DNA from: Vibrio cincinnatiensis DSM 19608
Lineage (GTDB): Bacteria > Pseudomonadota > Gammaproteobacteria > Enterobacterales > Vibrionaceae
Assembly (NCBI RefSeq): GCF_900167345.1
Contig: NZ_FUXB01000001.1
Coordinates: forward strand, 62,001-126,000
Reading direction: 5' to 3'
DNA length: 64,000 nt
Below, in pieces: positions 42,893 to 53,325 of the stretch (the stretch's first letter is position 1; every line of letters begins with the position of its first letter). The translations under genes were made by a program, and so were the position numbers. The notes under the pieces were generated by a model, which was not told where the DNA came from, searched no databases, and saw nothing but the letters and a program-made list of their open reading frames with translations.

Positions 42893-45175
42893 ATGAGCTC
42901 TCTAAGAAGAAAATGGATTAGTGACCCTGCTTTTAAACTCTTTAAACAGGTTTTACCTCCGTTATCGGCGACCGAGAAAGAAGCAATGGAAGCGGGAAGT
43001 GTTTGGTGGGATGGGGAACTGTTCTCTGGCAAACCTGATTTCAAAAAATTACACCATTATCCTAAACCGACCTTGAGCGCAGAAGAACAAGCATTCATGG
43101 ATAATGAATTAGAAACGCTTCTTTCTATGATTGATGAATATAAAATCACCAAGCATGATCGGGATTTACCTAAAGAAGTATGGGAGTTCCTGCGCAAAGA
43201 ACGTTTCTTCTCTCTCATTATTTCGAAAGCTTATGGTGGACGTGAATTTTCCGCCCTCGCAAACTCGACGATCGTATCTAAAATTGCGACTCGTAGCATC
43301 AGTGCGGCCGTGACGGTGATGGTGCCCAACTCATTGGGACCCGGAGAATTATTGTCTCATTATGGTACGCAAGAACAGAAAGACTACTGGTTACCACGTT
43401 TAGCCGATGGTACGGAAATCCCCTGCTTTGCATTAACGGGCCCAGAAGCGGGTTCCGATGCGGGCGGTATTCCTGATCAAGGCGTGGTGTGCTACGGAAA
43501 GCATGAAGGAAAAGAAGTATTAGGGGTTCGTTTAAGTTGGAATAAACGCTACATCACCTTATCTCCGGTGGCAACGGTATTGGGACTAGCCTTTAAATTG
43601 TCAGATCCTGAGGGATTGCTTGGTGAACAAAAAGACGTTGGCATTACCTGTGCACTCATTCCCGCCAATCATAAAGGGGTGGAAATTGGTGAACGACATG
43701 ATCCACTTGGATTGGCATTCATGAATGGTCCCACTCGTGGCAACGATGTTTTTATCCCCATGGATTGGCTAATTGGCGGTGTTGATTATGCGGGCAAAGG
43801 CTGGCGGATGTTGGTGGAATGCTTATCTGCGGGACGAGGTATTTCCTTACCAGCACTGGGGACCGCGATTGGGCATTTAACCTCTCGTACTACAGGGGCT
43901 TATGCGTATGTTCGTAAGCAGTTTGGTATGTCGATTGGTAAATTTGAGGGTGTTGCTGAAGCATTAGGTCGAATTGGTGGACTGACTTATTTACTCGAAG
44001 CGACACGGACACTGACGACCACATCATTAGACCTTAAAGAGCGGCCGGGCATTATTACGGCCATAGCAAAATACCATATGACAGAAATTGGTCGTACCAT
44101 TTTGAATGATGCGATGGATATTCATTCCGGAAGAGCGATTCAAGATGGCCCGATGAATTACCTTTCCTCCCATTATCTTGGTGTGCCTGTTGCGATTACC
44201 GTTGAAGGGGCGAATATTCTAACGCGTAATTTAATGATCTTTGGTCAAGGTGCCACCCGTTGTCATCCGTACGTTCTCAAAGAAATGGAAGCGGCGGCTA
44301 ATCCCGATACAGAACAAGGTGCAAGAGAGTTTGATGCGTTATTGTTTAAACATATCGGTCATGCTTTGAAAAATACCTTTGGTGCATTGGGGGCGGCTTT
44401 GACGGGATCTCGTTTTATTAAAGCAGACATGAGCGGGCCAACCAAAACCTACTACCAGCAAATGACACGTTTAAGTCGTGCTTTAGCGGTGAGTGCGGAC
44501 TTTGCCATGTTAACGCTCGGTGGTGAACTGAAACGTAAAGAGATGATCTCAGCTCGTTTAGGTGATGGGCTTAGTTATCTCTATATGGCTTCAGCGGTGT
44601 TAAAACGCTACGAAGATGAAGGACGCCAGCAAGCTGATTTAGATTATGTTCACTATGCTATGCAGCATTGCTTACATCATGCAGCAAAATCGTTGAATGA
44701 TGCTTATCGGAACTACCCACAAAAAGTGGTTGGTGTGGTCATGAAAGGGCTACTTTTCCCATTGGGTAATCATTATCAGGCACCTAGCGATCAATTGACC
44801 GTGAGAATAGCGGAAAGCTTGATGACTCCTGGAGCACATCGTGATCGCTTAACGCATTTATGCTATGTGGGGCAAGATGAGAATGACAGTGTTGGCTTGA
44901 TCGAAAAAGCATTCCTTGCTATGTACAGCGTGAAAGGCTTAGAGCGCCAGATGCACAAAGCAGTCAAAGAGGGCAAAGTGGCTCGTAAAGGACCGTTGGT
45001 TGAACGTTTAGCTCAAGCGAAAGCGGCTGGTGTACTCACCGCTGATGATGTCGAGGCAATTTTGGCAGCAGATAAATTGCGCTATCAAGCGATTCAAGTT
45101 GACCATTTTAGCCACGACATGTCAGAAGTTCGGACCCATAAGGTCAAACCACCGAAATTGAACCATGTTGCTTAA
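42893..45175 (+). CDS. fadE: Acyl-CoA dehydrogenase FadE
   Basis: A 760-residue FAD-dependent acyl-CoA dehydrogenase, the first enzyme of beta-oxidation. LTGPEAGSDAGGIPDQG near residue 181 binds FAD/substrate, and the region YHMTEIGRTILNDAMDIHSGRAIQDGPMNYL near residue 395 corresponds to the C-terminal ACAD helices; the long C-terminal extension (about 250 residues) distinguishes the FadE type from the 380-residue class. It follows psrA by 60 bases. Close to the length of E. coli FadE (814). Confidence 0.92.
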   Translation: MSSLRRKWISDPAFKLFKQVLPPLSATEKEAMEAGSVWWDGELFSGKPDFKKLHHYPKPTLSAEEQAFMDNELETLLSMIDEYKITKHDRDLPKEVWEFLRKERFFSLIISKAYGGREFSALANSTIVSKIATRSISAAVTVMVPNSLGPGELLSHYGTQEQKDYWLPRLADGTEIPCFALTGPEAGSDAGGIPDQGVVCYGKHEGKEVLGVRLSWNKRYITLSPVATVLGLAFKLSDPEGLLGEQKDVGITCALIPANHKGVEIGERHDPLGLAFMNGPTRGNDVFIPMDWLIGGVDYAGKGWRMLVECLSAGRGISLPALGTAIGHLTSRTTGAYAYVRKQFGMSIGKFEGVAEALGRIGGLTYLLEATRTLTTTSLDLKERPGIITAIAKYHMTEIGRTILNDAMDIHSGRAIQDGPMNYLSSHYLGVPVAITVEGANILTRNLMIFGQGATRCHPYVLKEMEAAANPDTEQGAREFDALLFKHIGHALKNTFGALGAALTGSRFIKADMSGPTKTYYQQMTRLSRALAVSADFAMLTLGGELKRKEMISARLGDGLSYLYMASAVLKRYEDEGRQQADLDYVHYAMQHCLHHAAKSLNDAYRNYPQKVVGVVMKGLLFPLGNHYQAPSDQLTVRIAESLMTPGAHRDRLTHLCYVGQDENDSVGLIEKAFLAMYSVKGLERQMHKAVKEGKVARKGPLVERLAQAKAAGVLTADDVEAILAADKLRYQAIQVDHFSHDMSEVRTHKVKPPKLNHVA

Positions 45176-45203
45176 ACTTGAATAGTCTTTTTATCCCTCT
45201 TCA

Positions 45204-45226
45204 CAAGGCCTCATTTTGGGGCCTTG
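45204..45226 (+). terminator. Terminator after fadE
   Basis: CAAGGCC (45204-45210) pairs with GGCCTTG (45220-45226); the tail TCTCATTTTT is only moderately U-rich. Confidence 0.55.
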
Positions 45227-45365
45227 TCTCATTTTTAGGCAGATTGTGGCAAAATCATCATTAACAGCTCCAACCACTTGGCAAAAAACTGCATTTTGAC
45301 AGAAATAAGATGCGATCTGGTGCTGAAACTTTTATCCTAACCGAGATTTTTGAAGGAAGTTGAAT

Positions 45366-46568
45366 ATGATCATCAAACCGAAAATTCGTGGATTTATCTG
45401 TACCACTACCCATCCAGTGGGTTGTGAAGCGAACGTAAAAGAACAAATTGCCTACACTAAAGCTCAAGGCCCTATTGCCAATGCACCCAAGCGTGTTCTC
45501 GTTGTTGGGTCTTCTAGTGGTTATGGGTTATCGTCTCGTATTGCTGCTGCTTTTGGCGGTGGTGCAGCGACTATCGGGGTCTTTTTTGAAAAGCCGGGTA
45601 CTGAGAAAAAAACCGGAACGGCGGGTTTTTACAATGCGGCAGCCTTTGATAAGTTGGCGCAGGCTGAAGGTCTATATGCAAAAAGTCTCAATGGCGATGC
45701 TTTCTCTAATGAAGCAAAACAGAAAACGATTGATCTTATTAAGCAAGATCTGGGTCAAATTGATTTAGTGGTTTACTCGTTGGCATCTCCCGTGCGTAAA
45801 CTGCCAGAAACTGGCGAAGTGATCCGTTCGTCGCTGAAACCTATTGGTGAAACGTACACCTCAACAGCGGTGGATACCAATAAAGATGTCATTATTGAAG
45901 CCAGTGTTGAACCCGCAACAGAGCAGGAAATTGAAGACACCATTACTGTGATGGGTGGGCAAGACTGGGAACTGTGGATTCAAGCATTAGATGAAGCGGG
46001 TGTTTTAGCTCAAGGGTGTAAAACCGTTGCGTATAGCTATATCGGTACCGAATTGACTTGGCCAATCTATTGGGATGGGGCTTTGGGCCGTGCAAAAATG
46101 GATCTCGATCGCGCTGCTACGGCATTGAATGCGCAGCTTGCCGCGCAAGGGGGCAGTGCTAATGTCGCAGTACTGAAATCCGTGGTCACTCAAGCAAGCT
46201 CCGCCATTCCAGTGATGCCACTTTATATTGCGATGGTCTTTAAAAAGATGCGGGAAGAAGGTATCCACGAAGGCTGTATGGAGCAAATATTCCGTATGTT
46301 CAGTCAGCGTTTGTATAAAGCGGATGGTAGTGCGCCGGAAACGGATGAGCAGAATCGCCTACGTTTAGATGATTGGGAGCTACGTGACGATATTCAGCAG
46401 CATTGCCGCGAGCTATGGCCGCAAATTACCACCGAAAATCTAAAAACATTGACCGATTATGAGCTGTATAAAGAAGAGTTCTTAAAACTGTTTGGCTTTG
46501 GTGTTGATGGGGTGGACTATGATGCGGACGTTAGCCCAGAAGTTGCGTTCGATGTGATTGATATCTAA
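45366..46568 (+). CDS. fabV: FabV, enoyl-ACP reductase
   Basis: A 400-residue NADH-dependent trans-2-enoyl-ACP/CoA reductase of the FabV type, first found in Vibrio. The NAD-binding motif is [29 protein letters not shown] near residue 43, and the active site Y-x8-K is [10 protein letters not shown] near residue 235. The opening [20 protein letters not shown] is conserved. ATG 45366 is chosen over a TTG 6 bases earlier for its GGAAG spacing. Last step of fatty acid elongation, acting in the cytoplasm; FabV enzymes are triclosan-tolerant. Confidence 0.95.
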   Translation: MIIKPKIRGFICTTTHPVGCEANVKEQIAYTKAQGPIANAPKRVLVVGSSSGYGLSSRIAAAFGGGAATIGVFFEKPGTEKKTGTAGFYNAAAFDKLAQAEGLYAKSLNGDAFSNEAKQKTIDLIKQDLGQIDLVVYSLASPVRKLPETGEVIRSSLKPIGETYTSTAVDTNKDVIIEASVEPATEQEIEDTITVMGGQDWELWIQALDEAGVLAQGCKTVAYSYIGTELTWPIYWDGALGRAKMDLDRAATALNAQLAAQGGSANVAVLKSVVTQASSAIPVMPLYIAMVFKKMREEGIHEGCMEQIFRMFSQRLYKADGSAPETDEQNRLRLDDWELRDDIQQHCRELWPQITTENLKTLTDYELYKEEFLKLFGFGVDGVDYDADVSPEVAFDVIDI

Positions 46569-46594
46569 GCGGTATTATTCTAGTCCAAAATGAC

Positions 46595-46619
46595 AAAAAG
46601 GCGCAGTTTGCGCCTTTTT
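46595..46619. terminator. Bidirectional terminator between fabV and ybjL
   Basis: AAAAAGGCGCA (46595-46605) pairs with TGCGCCTTTTT (46609-46619), an 11-base stem with A and U runs on both sides. Confidence 0.9.
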
Positions 46620-46643
46620 AGTCTCTTAATTCGTTGAGTTGCT

Positions 46644-48320
46644 TTAGTTTAAAATGATTAAGATGGTGCCCGCTAAGGTCATTAAAATATTGGCAATAGC
46701 GTAAGTACCGGCATAACCCAGTGCAGGAATGGTGGATTTTGCATAATCATTAACGATATCCATAGCAGGAGCACAAGTTCTGGCCCCGATGATAGCTCCA
46801 AAGAGTAGAGCACGGTTCATCTTCAGTAAATAGGCACCAACTAAATAAGCAAAAACCACAGGGAGCACACTGACAATAAAAGCGAGCCCAATGACTTGTG
46901 GGCCCACTTCAGATAAATGTTCAAACATTTTTCCCCCGGCACTCAGCCCAATGCCGACCATGAAAAACATTAGCCCCAGATCTTTAACCATATTCAAAGC
47001 ACCCTGAGGAACATAACCAAAGGTAGGGTGGTTCGCTCGTAAGAAGCCTAAGGTAATGCCGGATAATAAAAGCCCCACCGCATTACCTAAGCTGAAGGAG
47101 ACTTGGCCAAAGGTCATGGTAATTAAACCAAAAACGATACCCAGAATGAAGAAGCTGCAAAATGCCATTAAGTCAGCCATTTGGCTGTGAATAGAGATAA
47201 AACCGATCTTTTCCGCAAGGCCTTTGACTCGGCTTTTTTCTCCACTGACTTGCAATACATCGCCTTTGGCTAACACGATATCCAGATCCATCGGCATTTC
47301 AATTTGTGCACGTACGACTCGGTTTAAGAAACAGCCATATTCAGACAAATTAAGATCAGATAGGCGTTTTCCGGCAATACTGTCACTTTTAACCACGATT
47401 TCTTCTTCCGTGATCCGTAAATCGAGAAGGTTACGATCAAAGACTTCTTTCCCATTACGAAAGCTAGGATCAAGGCGGGCATGGCTATCAGGAAAACCGA
47501 CCAATGCAATCTCATCTCCTTCTTGTAAAATAGCATCACCATCGGGGTGGGCGAGAATACCATTACGACGAATCCGTTCTATATAACAACCCGTTTGGCG
47601 GTAGATCCCCAACTCTCGCAAATTACGTCCATCAACCCAGTTGGCCAATTCCGGCCCAACTCGATAAGCTCGGATGATGGGGAGATAGACTTTACGTTGT
47701 CCACCGATCCCCCGTTCTTGTGCTATTTGTTGAGCAGAATCAGAGAGATTTTGTTTTTGTAGTTTAGGCAGCAGCTTGGCAAACATGATCATACTGATCA
47801 GACCAATAAGATAAGCCATGGCATAGCCGACTGAGACATTTTCTAAAATAAGCGACAAATCCATATTTCGCGGAACATTCGCAAGCCCTGAATTGAGCGC
47901 ATCTTGCGCCCCAACTAATACGGGAGTAGAGGTCAAAGCTCCCGCCATCATACCGGCAGCTAATCCATAATCCAGATTGAAATAGTGGCTGGCAAAATAG
48001 GTTATCCATGTTGCGGTGATCAACACCACTAAGCTGAGAATCAAATAATGTTTGCCATCTCGAAAGAAAATACCAAAAAAGTTTGGGCCAGCTTCGATAC
48101 CTACACAGTAAATAAATAGCATAAAGCCAATGGTTAACGCTTCAGCATTAAAGGAAAAACCGAGATGCCCCATGACAAGAGCGGTAATCAGGACGCCGAT
48201 TGAGTTTCCTAATTGTAAACTGCCAAAGCGGATTTTTCCAAAGGCAAGGCCAATCGCCAAGACCACGAAAATAAGGAGGATGGGGTTTTGTTCTAGCAAA
48301 AGTACAACGTCGATATTCAC
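46644..48320 (-). CDS. ybjL: YbjL-type putative transporter (AAE family)
   Basis: A 558-residue membrane protein of the aspartate:alanine exchanger family. Two membrane halves flank two TrkA-C (RCK_C) domains (about residues 205-370; [24 protein letters not shown] and [22 protein letters not shown]). Residues [15 protein letters not shown] and [28 protein letters not shown] match E. coli YbjL closely. Substrate unknown. Its grxA neighbour is conserved from E. coli. Confidence 0.88.
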   Translation of the reverse strand: MNIDVVLLLEQNPILLIFVVLAIGLAFGKIRFGSLQLGNSIGVLITALVMGHLGFSFNAEALTIGFMLFIYCVGIEAGPNFFGIFFRDGKHYLILSLVVLITATWITYFASHYFNLDYGLAAGMMAGALTSTPVLVGAQDALNSGLANVPRNMDLSLILENVSVGYAMAYLIGLISMIMFAKLLPKLQKQNLSDSAQQIAQERGIGGQRKVYLPIIRAYRVGPELANWVDGRNLRELGIYRQTGCYIERIRRNGILAHPDGDAILQEGDEIALVGFPDSHARLDPSFRNGKEVFDRNLLDLRITEEEIVVKSDSIAGKRLSDLNLSEYGCFLNRVVRAQIEMPMDLDIVLAKGDVLQVSGEKSRVKGLAEKIGFISIHSQMADLMAFCSFFILGIVFGLITMTFGQVSFSLGNAVGLLLSGITLGFLRANHPTFGYVPQGALNMVKDLGLMFFMVGIGLSAGGKMFEHLSEVGPQVIGLAFIVSVLPVVFAYLVGAYLLKMNRALLFGAIIGARTCAPAMDIVNDYAKSTIPALGYAGTYAIANILMTLAGTILIILN

Positions 48321-48445
48321 AATTTAGCTCAGTTCAAGCGCGCAAGAGGGAGGGTGATTAAATTGTGATGATTGTATCGTAAATAGGCAAAAAGATAAGT
48401 GATATTTTCCATCTTTGTGCATTCTCTAATCTAATGAACAAAGAA

Positions 48446-48470
48446 AACCCCGCTAATGTGTCGCGGGGTT
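48446..48470 (-). terminator. Terminator downstream of grxA
   Basis: AACCCCGC/GCGGGGTT stem (48446-48453 with 48463-48470); on the minus strand it is followed by TTCTTTG. Confidence 0.8.
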
Positions 48471-48489
48471 GATGGTTGTTTGAGAGGGG

Positions 48490-48756
48490 TTATTCGTTAA
48501 ACAGCCCTAAGTGCTCTTTTGCATAAGCTTCAAAATCAGTACAGCCACCAATGTGCTGTTGATCGATAAAGATTTGAGGCACAGTTTCAACCGGTTTACC
48601 TACGGTTTTTTCTAGATCGGCTTTAGAGATCCCTTCCTCATGAATATCAACATAACGGTAGTTGAAGTCATCACGCTTTGTTTTTAACGTTTCTGCGAGC
48701 TCTTTAGCTCGAACACAATAAGGGCAAGCCGGACGGCCAAAAATCACAACGAACAT
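48490..48756 (-). CDS. grxA: Glutaredoxin 1
   Basis: An 88-residue glutathione-dependent dithiol oxidoreductase. The active site CPYC is at residues 11-14, ETVPQIFIDQQHIGGCTDF near residue 57 contains the cis-Pro and glutathione contacts. It closely follows E. coli GrxA (YVDIHEEGISKADL). It reduces ribonucleotide reductase and OxyR in the cytoplasm. Transcribed with its own terminator, upstream of ybjL on the same strand. Confidence 0.95.
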   Translation of the reverse strand: MFVVIFGRPACPYCVRAKELAETLKTKRDDFNYRYVDIHEEGISKADLEKTVGKPVETVPQIFIDQQHIGGCTDFEAYAKEHLGLFNE

Positions 48757-49055
48757 AACTTTCTCCTCTATTTCGTTTGCGTCACTATGCCCGATCCCAA
48801 TTAGGAAATAAAGAGTGAATTAGCTCTCGTTCTGATAGAGAAAAACGATGGTTGATTTTTTCATCAGCGGAGTAAAGTGCTGATTCTCATCATTAGTGGG
48901 AACAGGGTGCAACCGTACAATCAGGATGTGATGATGTGCATACTCTTTAATGAATCTTTTTTTATTTCTTCGCTCATTGCACTGCATCAAAAAATGATCA
49001 GCCAATTCATCGCAAGCTGGTATCAAGTAAAGGAATCTTGGGGTTTGGAGGTTGC

Positions 49056-50306
49056 ATGTTTCAGTTTATGACATCGAATAGGATCATATTCGGTGAGGGA
49101 GTGTTGCAAAACTCGTTATCCATGATCAATCAATATGGATACAGCGTACTTTTAGTGTCAGGGAAAAACCTTCAACGAGCTCAGATAATCACGGATTATT
49201 TACAGCAACAACACATGCGTTATCAGCATATTGCTATTCATGGCGAACCCAACATTACTATGGTGGAAGAAGCCGCGATGGCGGGGCGTCGTTTTCAACC
49301 TCAAGTGGTGGTAGCGATAGGAGGTGGTAGCGTCTTGGACATGGGTAAAGCTTTGGCGGCCATTATCCCTAATCAAGGTAACGTTTATGATTATGTTGAA
49401 GTCGTCGGGCGAAATGTGCCATTAAAAACTAAGCCATTGCCTTTCATTGCCATACCCACGACCGCCAGTACCGGGGCGGAAGTCACAAAAAATGCGGTGT
49501 TAAAATCGGGGCAAGATAAAGTTAAAGTGAGTTTACGTAGCCCGGATATGCTGGCAGCACTGGCTATTATTGATCCCAGTTTAACCTATGGAACCGATCG
49601 TTATACTTCAGGGCGCGGCGCAATGGATGCCTTCACGCATTTAATGGAAGCGTATGTCTGTGGGGAACCGAATCCGTTAACGGATATGATTTGTGAAGAA
49701 GGGCTTCGTCGTTTAGCGCGCTCTACGGTGGCGGCGTGTTGTCGGGATGAAAAAACAGCACGAGCCGATCTCTCTTTTGCGGCGATGCTTGGAGGGATGG
49801 CGATTACCAATGCTAAGTTAGGGGCGGCTCACGGTTTGGCTTCGGCACTGGGTGGAAAGTTAGAGGCCCCCCATAGTGTGATTACGGCACGTTTAGCCCC
49901 TTATGTGATGCGTGAAAATATTAATGCGGCTAAGCAAGAAGCGCGTCATGATATTTTGCAGCGTTATTATCGAATTTCACAAATATTAACCAAACGGAAA
50001 AATGTCAATATTGAGGACGGGGTACTCTGGGTACAAATGATGTTGGACAAACTGCAACTACCCAAGTTGACTCAATTTGGTGTTTGCACCACCTCATTTG
50101 AGCAGGTTGCGCAAGATGCATTGCGCTCTCAGGCCATTAAAGGTAATCCGCTTCCTCTGACTCATGAGCGCTTGGTGTATATTCTTCACCAAGTCTGTTC
50201 TTGTGATGGGGAGGGAAATGCTCAGCGTGATTCCATTGATGATGAAGTCAAAATGCAACTGATAGAAGAAGAAGTATTAACGCAAGGAAGTGAACTTAAC
50301 CCTTAG
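49056..50306 (+). CDS. Iron-containing alcohol dehydrogenase (type III)
   Basis: A 416-residue group III dehydrogenase. The NAD loop GGGSVLDMGKALAA is near residue 88, TTASTGAEVTKNAV near residue 136 is typical, and metal ligands are Asp/His in RGAMDAFTHLMEAYV near residue 190 and His in GAAHGLASALGGKLEAPHSVITA near residue 260. ATG 49056 follows TGGAGG. Alcohol/aldehyde substrate is unknown; no pathway genes are adjacent. Confidence 0.87.
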   Translation: MFQFMTSNRIIFGEGVLQNSLSMINQYGYSVLLVSGKNLQRAQIITDYLQQQHMRYQHIAIHGEPNITMVEEAAMAGRRFQPQVVVAIGGGSVLDMGKALAAIIPNQGNVYDYVEVVGRNVPLKTKPLPFIAIPTTASTGAEVTKNAVLKSGQDKVKVSLRSPDMLAALAIIDPSLTYGTDRYTSGRGAMDAFTHLMEAYVCGEPNPLTDMICEEGLRRLARSTVAACCRDEKTARADLSFAAMLGGMAITNAKLGAAHGLASALGGKLEAPHSVITARLAPYVMRENINAAKQEARHDILQRYYRISQILTKRKNVNIEDGVLWVQMMLDKLQLPKLTQFGVCTTSFEQVAQDALRSQAIKGNPLPLTHERLVYILHQVCSCDGEGNAQRDSIDDEVKMQLIEEEVLTQGSELNP

Positions 50307-50318
50307 GGGAACGTAAAA

Positions 50319-50343
50319 AAACGGAGCTAATCTAGCTCCGTTT
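50319..50343. terminator. Bidirectional terminator between the alcohol dehydrogenase and hexR genes
   Basis: AAACGGAGCT (50319-50328) and AGCTCCGTTT (50334-50343), 10-base perfect stem with a 5-base loop, A tract before and short U run after, between convergent genes. Confidence 0.85.
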
Positions 50344-50359
50344 GTTACTCAATACGAAT

Positions 50360-51214
50360 CTAAAACTGCGATAATTTATCGTAGCGTGAGTCTTTAAGGA
50401 CTTCCTTCACCCGTTTTAGGTTTTCTCGGAAACCTGATCCTCGGCGAAGCGTGAATCCGGTAGCCAATACATCAATGACCGTCATTTGTACCACGCGACT
50501 CGCCATCGGCATATAGACATCGGTATCTTCTGGCACATCTAAACAAATCGATAATGAGCTTGCTTTATCGAGTGGTGAATCTTTGGCGGTAATCGCAATG
50601 ACGGTTGCGCCATTTTCACGAGCAAGATTTGCAATTTCTACCTGACTTTTGGTTCGCCCAGTATGTGAGATCAGCACAATGACATCATTATCGCTGCAGT
50701 TGATGCAGCTCATACGTTGCATCACGATATCTTCAAAACACGTAATGGGAATATTAAATCGAATAAACTTATTTTGAGCATCACGCGCAACGGAAGAAGA
50801 GGCGCCTAATCCAAAGAAAGAAATTCGTTTGGCTTGGGTGAGTAGATCGACGGCGCGATTAATTTGCATGGGATCTAAACTATTTTTAGCCACATCCAGA
50901 CAGGCCATGGTCGATTCAAAAATCTTATGTGTATAAGCATCAGGACCATCGTCTTCTTCGACATTACGGTTCACATAGGGTGTGCCGTTCGCCAAACTTT
51001 GGGCAAGATGAAGTTTAAAATCAGGGAAGCCCTTGGTATCTAAACGACGGCAAAAGCGGTTTACGGTCGGTTCACTCACATCGGCCATTTTCGCCAGCGT
51101 GGCAATGCTGGAATGAATGGCGGTTTGTGGCGACGCCATGATCACTTCGGCGACCTTGCGTTCCGACTTGCTAAAGTTTTCCAGATTTTTTTGAATTTTT
51201 TCTAATGTATTCAT
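50360..51214 (-). CDS. hexR: HexR, RpiR-family regulator of central carbon metabolism
   Basis: A 284-residue regulator with an N-terminal HTH (KMADVSEPTVNRFCRRLDTKGFPDFKLHLAQSLANGTPYVNRNV, about residues 45-88) and a C-terminal SIS sugar-phosphate domain (FFGLGASSSVARDAQNKF, VIVLISHTGRTKSQVEIA). It is nearly identical in layout to E. coli HexR. HexR represses glycolytic/Entner-Doudoroff genes until it binds 2-keto-3-deoxy-6-phosphogluconate. ATG 51214 (MNTLEKIQ) is preferred over an upstream GTG at 51223. Confidence 0.93.
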   Translation of the reverse strand: MNTLEKIQKNLENFSKSERKVAEVIMASPQTAIHSSIATLAKMADVSEPTVNRFCRRLDTKGFPDFKLHLAQSLANGTPYVNRNVEEDDGPDAYTHKIFESTMACLDVAKNSLDPMQINRAVDLLTQAKRISFFGLGASSSVARDAQNKFIRFNIPITCFEDIVMQRMSCINCSDNDVIVLISHTGRTKSQVEIANLARENGATVIAITAKDSPLDKASSLSICLDVPEDTDVYMPMASRVVQMTVIDVLATGFTLRRGSGFRENLKRVKEVLKDSRYDKLSQF

Positions 51215-51540
51215 AGTGTTCACGCGGGCCTAGAGAACAACTCGTTGGGTCATCGTTTGTGTTTGTTTAGGGGAGGGAAATAAACTATTTCCAAAAGAAC
51301 ACATTCACCAACGCCATAGTGTGAGTATAAACCTAAGCAGTAGTAATTCAGAAACGAAACACACTATCAAATGATGAGAATATGACAAGCCTCAAACTAA
51401 ATTTCATAAAAACTACAGCTTTGGCGATTAAAAAGCCAAGAATAAGAATATTCAGGACTTATTATGGTGGACAAATTACAGCAAAAAGAAAGAAATTTTC
51501 AGTTTTTTCCTTCCTCTTTGACAGAAATCAGCCACAAATA
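51215..51540. other. Intergenic region between panP and hexR
   Basis: About 320 bases upstream of hexR and downstream of panP (both read leftward). It must hold the hexR promoter. A short imperfect hairpin (TTGGC...GCCAA, about 51421-51438) is visible; no HexR-type palindrome or gene was recognised. Confidence 0.4.
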
Positions 51541-53196
51541 CTAAGGGTGTGAAGGTAGTATCTGCTGACAATACTGTTCAATCTGTTTGAGTAATTGAGG
51601 CGCGAAAGTCGCTGCAATTTCTCTTTGTTCTTTCAATACTGACTGTAAAATCTCATGAGTTGTTAACGGATTGGCGAGTACCACACGAAAGACGAGGGTA
51701 TCTAAATGATCCCAACGGGGAGGATTTAGACGTGTTCGTGAAACAAAAGATTTACCCATTTCCCGCTGTTTCTTCTGAATAAATTTGGTTAAGGCATTGA
51801 TCAGAATATTCAGTTCAGCTTTTTCCTCCGCTGAGGCATGGGGTAACGCTTGTTTAGCCCGCTCGGGCAAATAACGATAAGTTAGCAAGCAGAGCTCGGG
51901 TTGTGAGACGAGTTCAAAGTCATGTTGCTCTTGAATCAGAGAAGCAAAATACTTTGCTTTTTCAACGCTTTGATCAATTAACAGTTGGTAACCCGCCCGG
52001 CTGATAATGTGCATGCTAGCATACACTAGCATCGCCATACCAGAGCGAGAGCCTTCCAAAGTATGGCTACCTAAGTCTTTGGATCCTTGGCGTAAAATAT
52101 ATTGTGCATGGTGCTCTATGGCTTTCATGGCATTGGGATCTTTAAATAACACCATGCCCGCTCCCATTGGGATATAAAGCTGCTTGTGTGCATCAATGGT
52201 GACAGAATCTGCCAGCTCAATACCGTCGAGTAAATGACGATAGGTATCCGACATTAAGGTTGCGCCTCCCCATGCGGCATCGACATGGAAATGGCACTGT
52301 TCAATTTGACAGATTTGCGCAATTTCACGTAGTGGATCTACATTCCCCGTCTCCGTTGTTCCTGCAACACCAATGACAGCAAAAGGACGAATGTTCTTTG
52401 CTTTGAGCATTTGAATCTTATGCTGCAAATCATTTGGACATAAGCGGTTATTTTCATCAGTCTGGACTGAGACAAGTCCATCTTGACCTATGCCTAACAC
52501 GTCAGCCGCTTTTTTTAATGAATAGTGACCACGTTCAGAAACCAAGATAGCTAATCCTTGATAGCCATAGTATTGCATAGCCTTAAAGAGGCCTTCTTTC
52601 TCAACACCATTAAAGTCCCCTTGTGCTTTTAACGCATTGTTACGGGCAACCCATAATGCGGTAATATTGGCAACGGTTCCACCTGAGCAAAAAGCCCCGA
52701 GTGAGTGATCGGCACTGTGCATCCACTGCTGATAAAAAGAGTCGGACTGACCATAAATAAGACGATGCAGCATGCCTAAGACTTGGCGCTCAAGAGGAGT
52801 AAATGCTTTAGAGGTTTCGATTTTGACGAGGTTTTGGTTTAAGGCGATCATGATTTTTGACAGCGGCATCAAAAAGTAAGGCAGAGCCGATGTCATATGG
52901 CCGATAAAACTGGGCGATGCAGTATGCACCGATTGAGACACTAAGGTATCCATTAAATGTTGAGTATGATCGGACACAAATTCAGGTAATTCCGGAATAT
53001 GTGGATCAGAGAAATCTTTTTCGATCTCTTTTAATGGCTTCTCTTCAGCGACAATATGTTCACGCAAAAATTGATTCAAATTGCGCGACAGTTCTTCCTC
53101 AATACGAGTGAGCGTTGAATCTGGCCCTTCAGGGACAGTAAAGATGCGAAGCAGGTTATCAAAGCTTGCATCTGCCGTTTTGTATTTTGATACCAT
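51541..53196 (-). CDS. panP: PanP-type pyridoxal-dependent aspartate 1-decarboxylase
   Basis: A 551-residue fold-type I PLP decarboxylase of the group II family. The PLP-binding Lys lies in DSVTIDAHKQLYIPMGAGMVLF near residue 340, preceded by HVDAAWGGATLM near residue 305. The long N-terminal part and overall length match PanP of Vibrio, which decarboxylates aspartate to beta-alanine for pantothenate and CoA synthesis in genomes lacking panD. A glutamate or other amino acid decarboxylase is the alternative. Confidence 0.88.
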   Translation of the reverse strand: MVSKYKTADASFDNLLRIFTVPEGPDSTLTRIEEELSRNLNQFLREHIVAEEKPLKEIEKDFSDPHIPELPEFVSDHTQHLMDTLVSQSVHTASPSFIGHMTSALPYFLMPLSKIMIALNQNLVKIETSKAFTPLERQVLGMLHRLIYGQSDSFYQQWMHSADHSLGAFCSGGTVANITALWVARNNALKAQGDFNGVEKEGLFKAMQYYGYQGLAILVSERGHYSLKKAADVLGIGQDGLVSVQTDENNRLCPNDLQHKIQMLKAKNIRPFAVIGVAGTTETGNVDPLREIAQICQIEQCHFHVDAAWGGATLMSDTYRHLLDGIELADSVTIDAHKQLYIPMGAGMVLFKDPNAMKAIEHHAQYILRQGSKDLGSHTLEGSRSGMAMLVYASMHIISRAGYQLLIDQSVEKAKYFASLIQEQHDFELVSQPELCLLTYRYLPERAKQALPHASAEEKAELNILINALTKFIQKKQREMGKSFVSRTRLNPPRWDHLDTLVFRVVLANPLTTHEILQSVLKEQREIAATFAPQLLKQIEQYCQQILPSHP

Positions 53197-53325
53197 ACCG
53201 TGTCATTATATTTTTAGCTGTAGGTCGTCAAGCGCAACAATCTAAACGAAAACGGAACGAATGTCCCGCCTTAATTCGCTTAGATCTTACTCCATGACAG
53301 GTTTAAGAAAGAGAGAGATTACTGA

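Noticed and set aside
45290..45330. FadR-like half-site (ATCTGGTGCTG) before fabV
   Set aside because: Only one half matches; too weak to list as an operator.
48820..49071. Open frames on both strands between grxA and the alcohol dehydrogenase gene
   Set aside because: Overlapping frames of 60-70 codons on both strands, no ribosome site, no recognisable domain; likely chance in an intergenic region.
51464..51544. A 26-codon frame MVDKLQQKERNF... reading rightward into the panP stop
   Set aside because: Very short, with only a weak CAGGA site and antisense to the panP end; no independent support.
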